Shown piece after piece: positions 1 to 9,308 of a stretch of DNA of 42,109 bases (position 1 is its first letter; every line of letters starts with the position of its first letter). The stretch lies in assembly GCA_051744845.1 (NCBI GenBank), contig JBNJDJ010000012.1:1-42109 (forward strand), written 5' to 3'. The stretch is from JBNJDJ01 sp051744845 (lineage in GTDB: Bacteria; Bacillota; Clostridia; Peptostreptococcales; Acidaminobacteraceae). Position numbers and translations under genes: made by a program. The notes beneath the pieces are model-generated. The model saw only the letters and a list, made by a program, of their open reading frames with translations, did no database searches and was not told the origin of the DNA.

Positions 1-76
1 CTTTTTTAGAAATTTTTTTATAATCAAAATTATCTAATGAAAAACAAATTTTTCCATCTATCTTATAATAATTCAT
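1..76 (-). CDS. Unidentified protein, N-terminal 25 residues only
   Basis: The gene runs off the left edge of the window, so only its first 25 codons are seen. The start ATG (complement of 74-76) is preceded by AAAGGA at a normal distance. The visible peptide begins MNYYKIDGKICFSLDNF and has no signal peptide or recognisable motif. It lies directly downstream of the LacI-type regulator in the same direction, but a terminator hairpin separates them. By position it may belong to the maltodextrin locus. I cannot name it. Confidence 0.55.
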   Translation of the reverse strand, partial: MNYYKIDGKICFSLDNFDYKKISKK

Positions 77-94
77 ATATTCCTTTCTTTTTAC

Positions 95-123
95 AAAAAA
101 ATCACAAATTTTCATTTGTGATT
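95..123 (-). terminator. Rho-independent terminator after the LacI regulator
   Basis: On the minus strand a perfect 9-bp stem (AATCACAAA / TTTGTGATT, loop of 6) is followed by a run of T. It starts a few bases after the stop codon of the LacI regulator at 128 and separates that gene from the partial gene at the window edge. Confidence 0.8.
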
Positions 124-127
124 AAAC

Positions 128-1129
128 TTATAATGTTGATTCTCTTTTAATTAATTTAGTATCAATTATATGACTTTTTCTATCAATTTTATTATCATTC
201 AATTTTTCAATTAATAATTTAGAAGCATAATAACCTAATTTTTCTGCATTAATATCTACAGATGTTAAAGTAGGCTTTCTATATTTAGATAAAGGTGTAT
301 TATTAAAACCAGCAACTGACACTTTATTATTTAAATTTTTTTCTTCTAAAAAATTTAAAACACCAAAAGCTAATAAATCATCAGTAGTTACAACAGCATC
401 GATCAGTGGTTGCTTTTTAAATAAACTTTTAATTGCCTTATATCCGTCTTTTTTAGTAAGGCCTATCTCTTTTATTAATTTTGTATCAATTTTTAAATCA
501 TGTTCATTTAAAGCCTTTTTGTAACCATTTAATCTATCAATAGTAACTGTTAATTCATGGTCCCCACCTATAAAAGAAATATTTTTATTTCCTTTATTTA
601 TTAAATAACTTACTACTTTATACATCGCATTAATATTATCATTATCAACCCAAAGTGAATCCTTAAATTTTTGTCTCCCAATAGTTATATAAGGAAACTT
701 TAGATCTCTTAATAGTTTAATACTTTTATCATTAGATCTAACATGAGTTAAAATAACACCATCTACTACACCAGCTCTTGCAAAGTGTTTTAAAAGCTTA
801 ACTTCTTCTTTTTCATTTTTAGCATTACCATACATTATATAATAGTCATTTTCTTTAGCTGCTTTAGAAATACCTGCCATACTTTTTATAAAAAATGGAT
901 TATGCACAAATTCTTGAGTTGCGTTAGGTAATATTAATCCAAGAGTTTTAGTTTTATTAATAGCTAAATTTCTAGCTGAAATATTTGGATGATAATCTAA
1001 TTCATCCATTATTCTTAGAACTTTTTTTCGTGTTTTTTCACTAATTTTTTCATTTCCAGAAATAACACGCGAAACAGTTGAAGGCGATACATTTGCTTTT
1101 TTTGCTACATCTTTCATTGTCACTTTCAT
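128..1129 (-). CDS. LacI/GalR-family transcriptional regulator, MalR-like
   Basis: This 333-residue DNA-binding repressor has the full LacI layout. An N-terminal helix-turn-helix (VTMKDVAKKANVSPSTVSRV, residues 3-22) and hinge helix (about 45-60) are followed by a periplasmic-binding-protein-like sugar sensor to the C-terminus. The ending near LIKRESTL is typical of the family. It sits downstream of a neopullulanase gene whose promoter holds a LacI-type operator, so a role as maltose/maltodextrin repressor is inferred; no effector is proven. The start ATG is the natural family start, but the only good Shine-Dalgarno (AGGAGGTGG) lies about 31 nt upstream, which is unusual. A TG-extended -10 lies further upstream. 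The LacI family is certain; the MalR identity is moderate. Confidence 0.9.
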   Translation of the reverse strand: MKVTMKDVAKKANVSPSTVSRVISGNEKISEKTRKKVLRIMDELDYHPNISARNLAINKTKTLGLILPNATQEFVHNPFFIKSMAGISKAAKENDYYIMYGNAKNEKEEVKLLKHFARAGVVDGVILTHVRSNDKSIKLLRDLKFPYITIGRQKFKDSLWVDNDNINAMYKVVSYLINKGNKNISFIGGDHELTVTIDRLNGYKKALNEHDLKIDTKLIKEIGLTKKDGYKAIKSLFKKQPLIDAVVTTDDLLAFGVLNFLEEKNLNNKVSVAGFNNTPLSKYRKPTLTSVDINAEKLGYYASKLLIEKLNDNKIDRKSHIIDTKLIKRESTL

Positions 1130-1176
1130 AATTTGAATATAAAACTAATTATATTTTTCCACCTCCTACTTTTAAC

Positions 1177-1185
1177 ATTGTAACA
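1177..1185 (-). promoter_or_regulatory. Probable extended -10 promoter of the LacI regulator
   Basis: The minus strand reads TGTTACAAT (TGn plus TACAAT, -10 at 1177-1182) about 50 nt before the regulator start codon and upstream of its AGGAGGTGG. The -35 region is an A/T run without a clear hexamer, so this is a weak call. Confidence 0.4.
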
Positions 1186-1206
1186 TAAGTTAATTTTTTT
1201 TAAAAT

Positions 1207-2934
1207 CTATTTTTTAACTTTTAAAATTCTAAAACCATTTTCTTTTATAGAAATTTTTGAATTATCTAATTCTTTTTCATTAAAAATATCTTCAACTTTA
1301 TCTTTTAGCTTAATTGATTTTTCACTTTTAGTATTATTTATTAAAATAATAATTTCTTCATTTATATTTTTACGTTTAAATCCTAATATATTATTTTTAT
1401 CAATCCATTTAAACTCTCCAGTTTTAAAAATATCATTATTATTAGAAATTTGAATTAACTTTTTGTATGTTTTATATAAATCTTTATCCCACTTTTCTTT
1501 ATCCCATTTCATTGTTTTTCTACAATCTGGATCATTTTTTCCTGTAATTCCAATTTCAGTTCCATAATATACAGAAGTACAACCTAAGTAGAAAAGCTCA
1601 AATATAAAAGCTAAAATTAATTTTTCTTTATTACCTTTTGCTTGTGTAATAAATCTTGGAGTATCGTGACTATCTAATAAATTCATCATAACTTCATTTA
1701 CTTGAGTAGAATAATCAAAATATGTTTGATTAACTTTATATTTAAATTCATTAAGATCTATATTCTCTTTAGCAAAATATTCTAAACAAGCAGTTTGAAT
1801 TGGATAATTCATAATAGAATCAAATTGATCACCTAATAACCAAAGATAAGAATTATGCCAAACTTCTCCTACAATAAATATATCTTTTTTAACTGATTTT
1901 ACCTCTTTTCTAAACTTTCTCCAAAAATGATGATCTATTTCATTAGCTACATCAAGTCTCCAACCATCAATATCAGCTTCTTTTATCCAATATTTTGAAA
2001 CCTCAATTAAATAATCAATTACTTGTTGATTAGAAGTATTTAACTTAGGCATTTTAGGTTCAAAACCAAAAGTTTCATAATTTCTTTTTTTAACACTTAC
2101 TGGATATTCTTTTATATAAAACCAATCGGAATATTTACTTTTTTTACCTTTTTCTTTAACATCCAAAAACTTATCAAACATATATCCTGAATGGTTAAAA
2201 ACACAGTCTAGAACAACTTTTATATCTAATGAATGCGCTTTTTTTACTAAATCTTTCAAATCTTTTTTTGTTCCAAAATGTGGATCAATTTTTTTATAAT
2301 CAATTGTATCATATTTATGATTAGTAGTTGCTTCAAATACAGGAGTTAAATATATAGCATTAATACCTAAATCAGCAAGGTAATTTAATTTGTTTTTAAT
2401 TCCTATTAAATCTCCTCCAAAAAAATTAGTCCTTGTTGGTTTACTATTCCATTTAACTTTATTTTTAGGACTTAAATTATCATCTCCATTTTTAAAACGC
2501 TCAGGAAAAATTTGATAAAAAACAGCTCCTTTTACCCAGTCAGGTGTTTTATGAACATCCACTTTATTTATATATGGAAAATGCATTAAATATTTTTCTA
2601 GCATCTCTTTATCATTTATATCTAGATTTTTTATATATTTCCATTCTGTAAAATAACCAATAACATTATTTTTTTTATCAAATAGCTTAAATAAATATGA
2701 TAATCTTTTATTAGATGTAGTAACTTTTTTGACAAAATAATCATACTTTTCATCACTAAATTTTTTATCCATTTTTATAAATTCAAAATTATCTAAATCA
2801 TATTTATCTCCACAATAAATTTTTACTTTAGCTAAATCATCTTTTTTTGCCATAAATCTAAGTTCAATTTCTTCTTCATTATAAGCAAAAGCCATATTAC
2901 TTTTAGGTTTATGTTTTAGTGCAAATTCATTCAT
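1207..2934 (-). CDS. Neopullulanase / cyclomaltodextrinase-type alpha-glycosidase (GH13)
   Basis: A 575-residue cytosolic GH13 enzyme that hydrolyses alpha-1,4 bonds in maltodextrins, cyclodextrins or pullulan. Residues about 1-125 look like the beta-sandwich N-domain (CBM34 type) that marks the neopullulanase/cyclomaltodextrinase subfamily. A TIM-barrel follows, with the catalytic triad visible: nucleophile D328 (GWRLDVANE), acid E357 (VGEVWHN) and D424 (LDSHDTPRF). There is no signal peptide, so it acts on imported or stored glucans. I start at the ATG at 2934 because AGGAGG lies just upstream; an in-frame ATG 18 nt earlier has no such site. A promoter and LacI operator lie upstream, and the LacI regulator is the next gene. 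The exact substrate within the subfamily cannot be told from sequence alone. Confidence 0.9.
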   Translation of the reverse strand: MNEFALKHKPKSNMAFAYNEEEIELRFMAKKDDLAKVKIYCGDKYDLDNFEFIKMDKKFSDEKYDYFVKKVTTSNKRLSYLFKLFDKKNNVIGYFTEWKYIKNLDINDKEMLEKYLMHFPYINKVDVHKTPDWVKGAVFYQIFPERFKNGDDNLSPKNKVKWNSKPTRTNFFGGDLIGIKNKLNYLADLGINAIYLTPVFEATTNHKYDTIDYKKIDPHFGTKKDLKDLVKKAHSLDIKVVLDCVFNHSGYMFDKFLDVKEKGKKSKYSDWFYIKEYPVSVKKRNYETFGFEPKMPKLNTSNQQVIDYLIEVSKYWIKEADIDGWRLDVANEIDHHFWRKFRKEVKSVKKDIFIVGEVWHNSYLWLLGDQFDSIMNYPIQTACLEYFAKENIDLNEFKYKVNQTYFDYSTQVNEVMMNLLDSHDTPRFITQAKGNKEKLILAFIFELFYLGCTSVYYGTEIGITGKNDPDCRKTMKWDKEKWDKDLYKTYKKLIQISNNNDIFKTGEFKWIDKNNILGFKRKNINEEIIILINNTKSEKSIKLKDKVEDIFNEKELDNSKISIKENGFRILKVKK

Positions 2935-2956
2935 AAATATCCTCCTATACAATCAA

Positions 2957-2970
2957 TGCAATCGTTTGCA
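2957..2970. promoter_or_regulatory. LacI-family operator (MalR-type) before the neopullulanase
   Basis: The 14-bp sequence TGCAATCGTTTGCA is a near-perfect dyad around a central CG, the standard shape of LacI-family operators. It starts two bases downstream of the -10 hexamer, so a bound repressor would block transcription initiation. The obvious candidate repressor is the LacI protein encoded just downstream. Confidence 0.85.
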
Positions 2971-2972
2971 CT

Positions 2973-3001
2973 ATTTTATCATATTTTTGTCTATTTAACA
3001 A
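2973..3001 (-). promoter_or_regulatory. SigmaA-type promoter of the neopullulanase gene
   Basis: On the minus strand, -35 TTGTTA (2996-3001) and -10 TAAAAT (2973-2978) are exactly 17 bp apart, with a TGA extension in front of the -10. Transcription would begin inside the LacI-type operator at 2957-2970. Confidence 0.75.
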
Positions 3002-3018
3002 TTTTTTTAATATAAAAA

Positions 3019-3053
3019 GCTTCATAATATAATAAATTATTATATTATAAAGC
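3019..3053. terminator. Long AT-rich hairpin after the cysteine desulfurase gene
   Basis: A 17-bp stem with one mismatch (a G-U pair when read on the minus strand) is followed on the minus strand by TTTTTATA. It lies just after the desulfurase stop codon and ahead of the neopullulanase promoter, so it probably insulates the two genes. Confidence 0.65.
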
Positions 3054-3063
3054 CTTAAAATTT

Positions 3064-4215
3064 TTAATTTACTATCTCTTTTAATGATTTTATAGCTACA
3101 TCAATATCTTTTTCAGTATTAAAATAACCTATTGAAAATCTTAATGTACCTTCTGGATACGTTTTTATAGTTTTATGTGCATAAGGAGCACAATGAAGAC
3201 CTGATCTAGTCATAATATTATATTTATCATCAAGTAAAAAGCTAAGTTGACCTAAATCAAAACCTTCAAGATTAACAGATATTGTAGAAGTTTGTTTAGT
3301 TTCATCTTTTGTTCCTAAAACAGTTAATCCTTCAATTTTTTCAAAACCTTGTATTAATTTTTTAGTTAATTTTTTTTTCTTATTATAAATATTTGAAACA
3401 CCAATTTCTAAAATTTCTTTGATACCAGCATTTAACCCAGCTAAACCTATAGTATTTGAAGTTCCACTTTCAAATTTATCCGGTAAAAAGTCTGGTTGAT
3501 AATCTTTATCAGATATACTTCCAGTTCCACCTTGTATATAAGAATCTATTTTATCTTTTAAATCACTATTCAAAATAAATCCACCAGTTCCAGTAGGTCC
3601 AAATAATCCTTTATGTCCAGTAAATGCTAAAATATCTATATTTAACTCACTAAGATTAATTTCTTTACTACCAGCAGTTTGAGCAGCATCTAATACATAA
3701 ATTAAATTGTTTTCTTTAGCAATATCACCAATCTCTTTTATAGGTAAATACGTTCCTACAACATTAGATGCATGCGTAGTTATAATACATTTAGTATTAT
3801 CTTTTATTTTTTCTTTTATATCATCTGAATTTATTTCACCGTATTTATTTGCTTTAACATAATCAATATCTAATCCAATATTTTCTTTTAAAAAATTAAG
3901 TGGTCTAATTACAGCATTATGTTCCATACTTGTAGTGATTACATGATCATCAGAAGTTAATAATCCCTTAATAATCATATTTAATGCATAAGTAATATTA
4001 TGTGTTAAAACTACATTTTTAGGTTTATTAATGTTAAATAATTTACAAATATTTGATCTAGTTTCAAGTAATATTCTACTAGCATCTAATGATAATTTAT
4101 AACCTCCGCGTCCAGGAGAACATCCACAATTATCATAATAATTAATCATAGCTTCTCTTACAGCTTTTGGTTTTACTTTAGAAGTAGCTGCATTGTCTAA
4201 ATATATTTTTTCCAA
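3064..4215 (-). CDS. Cysteine desulfurase family protein (class V aminotransferase, NifS-like)
   Basis: A 383-residue PLP enzyme of the NifS/SufS fold that would remove sulfur from cysteine (or selenium from selenocysteine) onto an active-site cysteine. Visible features are the N-terminal LDNAATS motif, the PLP lysine K202 (GHKGLFGPTGTGG) and the persulfide cysteine C342 (SGLHCAPYAHK). It resembles the clostridial cysteine desulfurase family found without isc or suf partners, and no scaffold gene is present here. The start is a TTG: GAGGTG sits five bases before it and no ATG fits. The enzyme class is firm. Whether it serves Fe-S assembly, tRNA thiolation or selenium metabolism is open. Confidence 0.9.
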   Translation of the reverse strand: MEKIYLDNAATSKVKPKAVREAMINYYDNCGCSPGRGGYKLSLDASRILLETRSNICKLFNINKPKNVVLTHNITYALNMIIKGLLTSDDHVITTSMEHNAVIRPLNFLKENIGLDIDYVKANKYGEINSDDIKEKIKDNTKCIITTHASNVVGTYLPIKEIGDIAKENNLIYVLDAAQTAGSKEINLSELNIDILAFTGHKGLFGPTGTGGFILNSDLKDKIDSYIQGGTGSISDKDYQPDFLPDKFESGTSNTIGLAGLNAGIKEILEIGVSNIYNKKKKLTKKLIQGFEKIEGLTVLGTKDETKQTSTISVNLEGFDLGQLSFLLDDKYNIMTRSGLHCAPYAHKTIKTYPEGTLRFSIGYFNTEKDIDVAIKSLKEIVN

Positions 4216-4326
4216 AAAATCACCTCATAATCTTATTTTCATCTTAAATTTATTATATAATAATTTATTAAATTTTTAGAATTATAATTTTTTATACTAA
4301 AGTCTATTGTATAATTTTTCTCTATA

Positions 4327-7300
4327 CTACTTTAATCTTTCTAAACGATTAATTTCTTCTAAAATATATTGACTAGGATTAATATGCAAATCATAGTGTA
4401 TATTTTTACCATGGTCTGGCAATCTAGGATCAATGATTACTTCTCCTAATCTTTCTAATGTTAAAGCTCTATTTCTACTAATTTGATATTCATTTTCTGC
4501 AACTTTCATAATATCTAATGCATTTTTTAATGCTACTTCTGATAAATTCATTATATCTTCTTTTTTAGCTCCTTTAATATATTTAGGATTAGTATATGGA
4601 TAAATCATATTTACTGAATTAATAAATTTCTTAAATGGTTTTGTTTCTCTCCAAACACCATCCCCACCAATAAATGGATATAGTCTTGATTCATAAAACC
4701 AAACTTTAATATTTGGTACAAAATAAGCTGAAGAAACATCAAAAGAATTATTAGAAATTATAGACTTTCCATTAGCACTTAATATACCTACTATCATCTT
4801 TTTAACTTCAATATCATATTTTTCTAAAAGTGGTTCTAATACTTTTATTCTATAACCTTTATTTAATAATCCATCAACTAAAATAACTGGCTTATCAAAA
4901 GATTTTATCATTTTTATTTGATTTTCTAAATCCATATAATAAGGTGATGATTTAATTTCATGATAAGATAGATCTTTATTAAAATACTTTTCAGTATGTA
5001 ATGTTTTCGTAATAGTATTTGGCAAAATCCAACGCTTAAAAATCGCACCAAACGGAACACAAATAGATTCACCTCTATTACTATCTTCAGTAATTTCCGT
5101 ATCTACATTATTTACTTTACATACTTCTTTAATTAAATTTTCATAAAGCATTGTTCTATTATAATTTAAAAGTAAATTGCCAGGATATAATTTTGTTATT
5201 GCTTTTTGTAATCTATATCTAGTTTTTTTAAATACTTGTTTCATCTTAAAATTTTTCTTAAATTCATCTTTAAACATTGATTTTAAATCTAAATTTAAAA
5301 CTAAAGGAGCTGACATATCTGTTGCATAAGCTATTTTATCAATATCCCCTTTAATTTTTAAAAATCCATGAGTTTTTAATAAATTACTAATCTTTTTATT
5401 AGACTCTTTTCTAAATCTATCATAATATACTCCGTAACTATAATCTTTAGCTATTGAAAAAGAAAGTGTTTCAGAAAGTACCATTTCTAAAATATTATTA
5501 TACTCTGATAATTTATTTTCAATTATTGTATCAATAACTAAAATTCTTCCTATAGAATTTTTTATAACATATTCCATCATCTCTTTATTTTCAAACTCAT
5601 TATTAACATTTAATGATCTTAGCCAGTGAAATGCACAAAAACCTATAATTTCACTATCTTTACTAATATTTTTAAGTACTAACACTCTAAAATTTAATTT
5701 TCTAGATAATCTTTTTAATACACTAAATAGTCTTTTACTTTTATCAAGTTTACTAATTTCTTTTAACAAATCATAATTAGGATTTTCATAAACTTCTATT
5801 TGTAACGACTTAGTAGTTATTGTATTTTTATATTCCGGCTCTCTTTGATATAATCCTTTATCATAAATATAATTTTGAGCAATAGGGTCAATTAAATCAG
5901 ATATATCTTTATTATCATCGACATAATTTCTTATTTGAGTAGATGAAATAAATTCAAATTCTTTATCTAATTCAAAAATTTTGCTTTCGTTAGGTAAATT
6001 ATTAGTAATTTTATTAAACTTTTTAATGACATTTTCTTTTCGTTCTTTATGTCTTTTAAATATAACATGCGGAAACTTCATAATTAAAGAATTAAAGTCT
6101 TTATATGCTGAAGCATTTAAAATAACATCTGAACCTACTACAAGATAAACTTTTTGTCTATCAAATTTATTTTGCAAATATCTCATATCCTTATCATTAG
6201 CAATGTTTATAGAAATTTCTTTTGGTAAAATATGAATATTAAATTCTTTTGTAATTGACCTTTGAACAATTTCTCTTCTTATTAAATTTGGTTGAGTCTT
6301 TTTAGACCAAGAAAATTCATCAATAGCTAAATATACTTCAAATCCCATTTTTTGAATCTTTTTAGCAATTTGTTTATGTGATTTAGAAAAAGGATCAAAA
6401 GCACCTGGAAAGAAAGCTACATTAGATAAAACTGGTAATTTCATTTCACCTTTTTCAAATCTATATTCAGCAATAAAATTATATAATTGTTTTAATGCCG
6501 AAGAATTATTTACAAAAATTAAATCATTTATCTCATTATTTTCATCTAAAAGTGTTAAAAATTTCTTTATAATTATATCGAAAATCTCTTTTTTTTCATC
6601 TAATGATAATTGATCAGATTTAAAGATATCTATACCTATCACACTTAATGCAATTTGCTGTATAAAACAATCGTCATAAGAAAATGCAGACATAATAATA
6701 CCTAAAAGTCTTTTTAGCTTTTCTTTATATTCATCATCATCTATAGAATATATAGCTTTATACTCAGAGAAATCTTGTAATGCTACACCTATTGTTTTTT
6801 GAAAAAGCGCAATAACTTTGGCTTGTTTTTTTGATAATTCATCATGAAAATGATCAATTATTTCATCAAATTCAACAGGTTTCAAGTGTATTAATAATTT
6901 TCCTAAATACTCAGGAATATATTTAGTAAATTCATAACTTTCCATTTCTAAAGCACGTATTAATTCGATAACTATATCATTTTTTTGTTCAAAAGATAAA
7001 TGAGGAAAAATCTCTATTAAACTTTTTCCAGCAGTGTTTCTAACACTTTCAAGAGCACTTACTTTTAATAGATTACATAAATGCTGAGCTGTATAAAATA
7101 TATTTGAATAATCATATAATATAGTATTTCTAATAAGCAATTCAATTTGGAATCTTTTAGAAATATCGTATGTAGCTGTTTTTAGATTACTTAAAAATAT
7201 ATCGGAAGTATACTTTAAATCATCTAAGCATATTTGACGATATGAATCAATAATTTCTTCATCACATTTAAGCACTTCTGCTAATTTAAACCATGCATAA

Positions 7301-9177
7301 TTTTCCGCAGGATTTTTTTTACTATAAATATTTTTTTGTAATTTTTCTTTTAAATTATATTTAATTAACTTTTTTTGTTTAATATAAGGATATACTTCAT
7401 AAAAAGAATTAAATGCTCTAAGTTTTAATTTAGTATCATCAGATTCCATTAAATTAATAATAAATGCAATAATTAAATCATTTTGTTCATCACTAAATTT
7501 TTTATACTTTAAAATTCTAGTTAATTTCAATAAATAAAATTCATGCTTGTCACTTAAATTATTTTTATTAAAAAAACTTAGTAAAATATCTACACTTTCA
7601 CTAAACTTATTTTCATCTATAAGTTCAAAATATCCTTTAACCATTCCTCTTAAACTAAAAGAAATTAATTCTTTATGTTTTTCTAAAATTTTATTAGGTG
7701 GACTTAAAAACATTTTAATATATTTTTCAAATAGTGATAAAGAATTTACTTTAAATTCCTTTTTCAAAACTGATTTAGGTAATTCTTTTCTTAATTTTTC
7801 ATCATATGATGCTATCAATTTTCCAATTAAAACTGAACACATTTCTCGAATATCTTCTTCTTTAGACATTAAATTAGAAAATAAAAAATCAATTACTATA
7901 ATCTTTTGTTTCTGAGTTAAATAAGTAGAGTATTCATTAAATATTTCAATATATCCTCTAAGCATTGTAGAATTTCTTGTATTTCTAACTTTTTCTAATA
8001 AATTATTAAGAGAAGTCTCATTTCTTAATCTATACATTAACTCAATATTATGTTCGATTGATAAATATATAGTGTTGTTTAGAACTTGGTCTCCACTCAT
8101 AATAGGATATTCCCATTGGTCAGTATTAAATTCAGAGGTATTGTATGAATCATCAGGTTTAATATTTATACCAATGTTTAATAAAAAAGATTGAAAATCA
8201 TACAATTTCTGATATACCCTTTTATATCTTTGTTCTTTTTGTTTATCTACATTATCTAATTTATTTAAAATCACTTCAAAAGCTTCTTTTAAAGTATAAA
8301 AATTCATTTTTCTATTATTATTTTTATCTTTTTTATTTTTAACTCTAAAATCAGCATATATTAAAATCAAAGACTCTAAAGATAAATTTTCTAATTCTAA
8401 ATCCCAAGTAGAATGATTAATTGCAACATTTCTTATATATGTTATATCTCTTTTTTTAAACCACTGACCAGTATAATAATAATGATAATAAGCAACTCTA
8501 TTTTGTTCATTTTTTTTACATCCATATTTGCCAATATCATGTCCTGCTGCTGCTCCTGAAACTCTTCCTAAATCTACTTTTATTCCTGCTTTTTTTAATT
8601 GTCTAGCAATATTTAAAGCTAAGAAATGTACTCCACTTACATGTTTTAATGTAGAATAACCAATATATTCTTGGTTTAGTTTCATCATTTCATATACATA
8701 ATCTTTTCTAAAATATTCAATAAACCGTAGATATTCTTCAGGATTTTCTAAATTAGAAATTTCTTTATTACTTAAAAATTTAATTGCATACTTACTTTCC
8801 CAAGTATCATAAGAATGATTTATTTCTAAATCAATAAATGTTCTTAAAATTGTTAAATAAGTTTTAGTTAATTTATTGTATTTTTTTTCAATATTATTTT
8901 CTATGACATTTGGAAAAGATTGAAGTAATGTATAATTATAAAAATACTTTATTGGCTTATCAGGTAAATTGTTATTAGATAGAATTTGTAAAAGCGGTTC
9001 AAAAGTTTCAAATATATGAATTGAATTAAAATTTTGGTTTTGAATTAATTCAATAACATTACTAATATTTTTATGTGATTTGAAAAATTTTTGAATATAA
9101 ATATGGTCTTTTTTTTCTATAAATTCTGATTCTATTAAATCTTTTTTTAATTTCTTTAAAACATCTTTTGTATTCAT
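4327..9177 (-). CDS. Giant multidomain protein: HD hydrolase, helical repeats, nucleotidyltransferase, GNAT-like and PRTase-like regions
   Basis: A 1616-residue cytosolic protein with no membrane segment or signal peptide. Residues about 175-290 form an HD phosphohydrolase domain (H184, H213-D214 in GHDIGKYG, H255, D276). About 370-880 is all-helical and looks like a HEAT-type solenoid. About 915-1100 is a NadD/cytidylyltransferase-type nucleotidyltransferase, with GAFDPFSKSH at 925-934 and ISSTQIR at 1077-1083. About 1115-1285 resembles a GNAT acyltransferase ending in a THGFL motif. About 1320-1480 contains a phosphoribosyltransferase-like loop (ILVDGLLNKG, D1435). I start at the ATG at 9177, preceded by GGAGG; an earlier in-frame start has no such site. 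NadD next to an HD protein (YqeK) is common in Firmicutes, so a nucleotide or NAD-linked role is plausible. The true substrate is unknown. The HD and nucleotidyltransferase calls are firm; the last two are tentative. Confidence 0.8.
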   Translation of the reverse strand: MNTKDVLKKLKKDLIESEFIEKKDHIYIQKFFKSHKNISNVIELIQNQNFNSIHIFETFEPLLQILSNNNLPDKPIKYFYNYTLLQSFPNVIENNIEKKYNKLTKTYLTILRTFIDLEINHSYDTWESKYAIKFLSNKEISNLENPEEYLRFIEYFRKDYVYEMMKLNQEYIGYSTLKHVSGVHFLALNIARQLKKAGIKVDLGRVSGAAAGHDIGKYGCKKNEQNRVAYYHYYYTGQWFKKRDITYIRNVAINHSTWDLELENLSLESLILIYADFRVKNKKDKNNNRKMNFYTLKEAFEVILNKLDNVDKQKEQRYKRVYQKLYDFQSFLLNIGINIKPDDSYNTSEFNTDQWEYPIMSGDQVLNNTIYLSIEHNIELMYRLRNETSLNNLLEKVRNTRNSTMLRGYIEIFNEYSTYLTQKQKIIVIDFLFSNLMSKEEDIREMCSVLIGKLIASYDEKLRKELPKSVLKKEFKVNSLSLFEKYIKMFLSPPNKILEKHKELISFSLRGMVKGYFELIDENKFSESVDILLSFFNKNNLSDKHEFYLLKLTRILKYKKFSDEQNDLIIAFIINLMESDDTKLKLRAFNSFYEVYPYIKQKKLIKYNLKEKLQKNIYSKKNPAENYAWFKLAEVLKCDEEIIDSYRQICLDDLKYTSDIFLSNLKTATYDISKRFQIELLIRNTILYDYSNIFYTAQHLCNLLKVSALESVRNTAGKSLIEIFPHLSFEQKNDIVIELIRALEMESYEFTKYIPEYLGKLLIHLKPVEFDEIIDHFHDELSKKQAKVIALFQKTIGVALQDFSEYKAIYSIDDDEYKEKLKRLLGIIMSAFSYDDCFIQQIALSVIGIDIFKSDQLSLDEKKEIFDIIIKKFLTLLDENNEINDLIFVNNSSALKQLYNFIAEYRFEKGEMKLPVLSNVAFFPGAFDPFSKSHKQIAKKIQKMGFEVYLAIDEFSWSKKTQPNLIRREIVQRSITKEFNIHILPKEISINIANDKDMRYLQNKFDRQKVYLVVGSDVILNASAYKDFNSLIMKFPHVIFKRHKERKENVIKKFNKITNNLPNESKIFELDKEFEFISSTQIRNYVDDNKDISDLIDPIAQNYIYDKGLYQREPEYKNTITTKSLQIEVYENPNYDLLKEISKLDKSKRLFSVLKRLSRKLNFRVLVLKNISKDSEIIGFCAFHWLRSLNVNNEFENKEMMEYVIKNSIGRILVIDTIIENKLSEYNNILEMVLSETLSFSIAKDYSYGVYYDRFRKESNKKISNLLKTHGFLKIKGDIDKIAYATDMSAPLVLNLDLKSMFKDEFKKNFKMKQVFKKTRYRLQKAITKLYPGNLLLNYNRTMLYENLIKEVCKVNNVDTEITEDSNRGESICVPFGAIFKRWILPNTITKTLHTEKYFNKDLSYHEIKSSPYYMDLENQIKMIKSFDKPVILVDGLLNKGYRIKVLEPLLEKYDIEVKKMIVGILSANGKSIISNNSFDVSSAYFVPNIKVWFYESRLYPFIGGDGVWRETKPFKKFINSVNMIYPYTNPKYIKGAKKEDIMNLSEVALKNALDIMKVAENEYQISRNRALTLERLGEVIIDPRLPDHGKNIHYDLHINPSQYILEEINRLERLK

Positions 9178-9253
9178 ATTTCCTCCAAATATTCTACTAT
9201 TATTTATATAATACATTAAAATAATAATAATTTAAATCAAAATTATAAATTAA

Positions 9254-9282
9254 TTAACATAAATAATTATTAATGATATAAT
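9254..9282 (+). promoter_or_regulatory. SigmaA promoter of the pullulanase gene
   Basis: TTAACA (9254-9259) and TATAAT (9277-9282) are separated by exactly 17 bp, with TGA directly before the -10. The start codon follows at 9309 after AGGAGG. No LacI-type operator is visible here, unlike at the neopullulanase promoter. Confidence 0.85.
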
Positions 9283-9308
9283 TGAAGGTAATCAACTAAG
9301 GAGGATTT

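Noticed and set aside
7547..7915. Plus-strand open frame of 122 codons opposite the giant gene
   Set aside because: It is the antisense shadow of a conserved helical region, with no ribosome site; AT-rich coding DNA gives such frames by chance.
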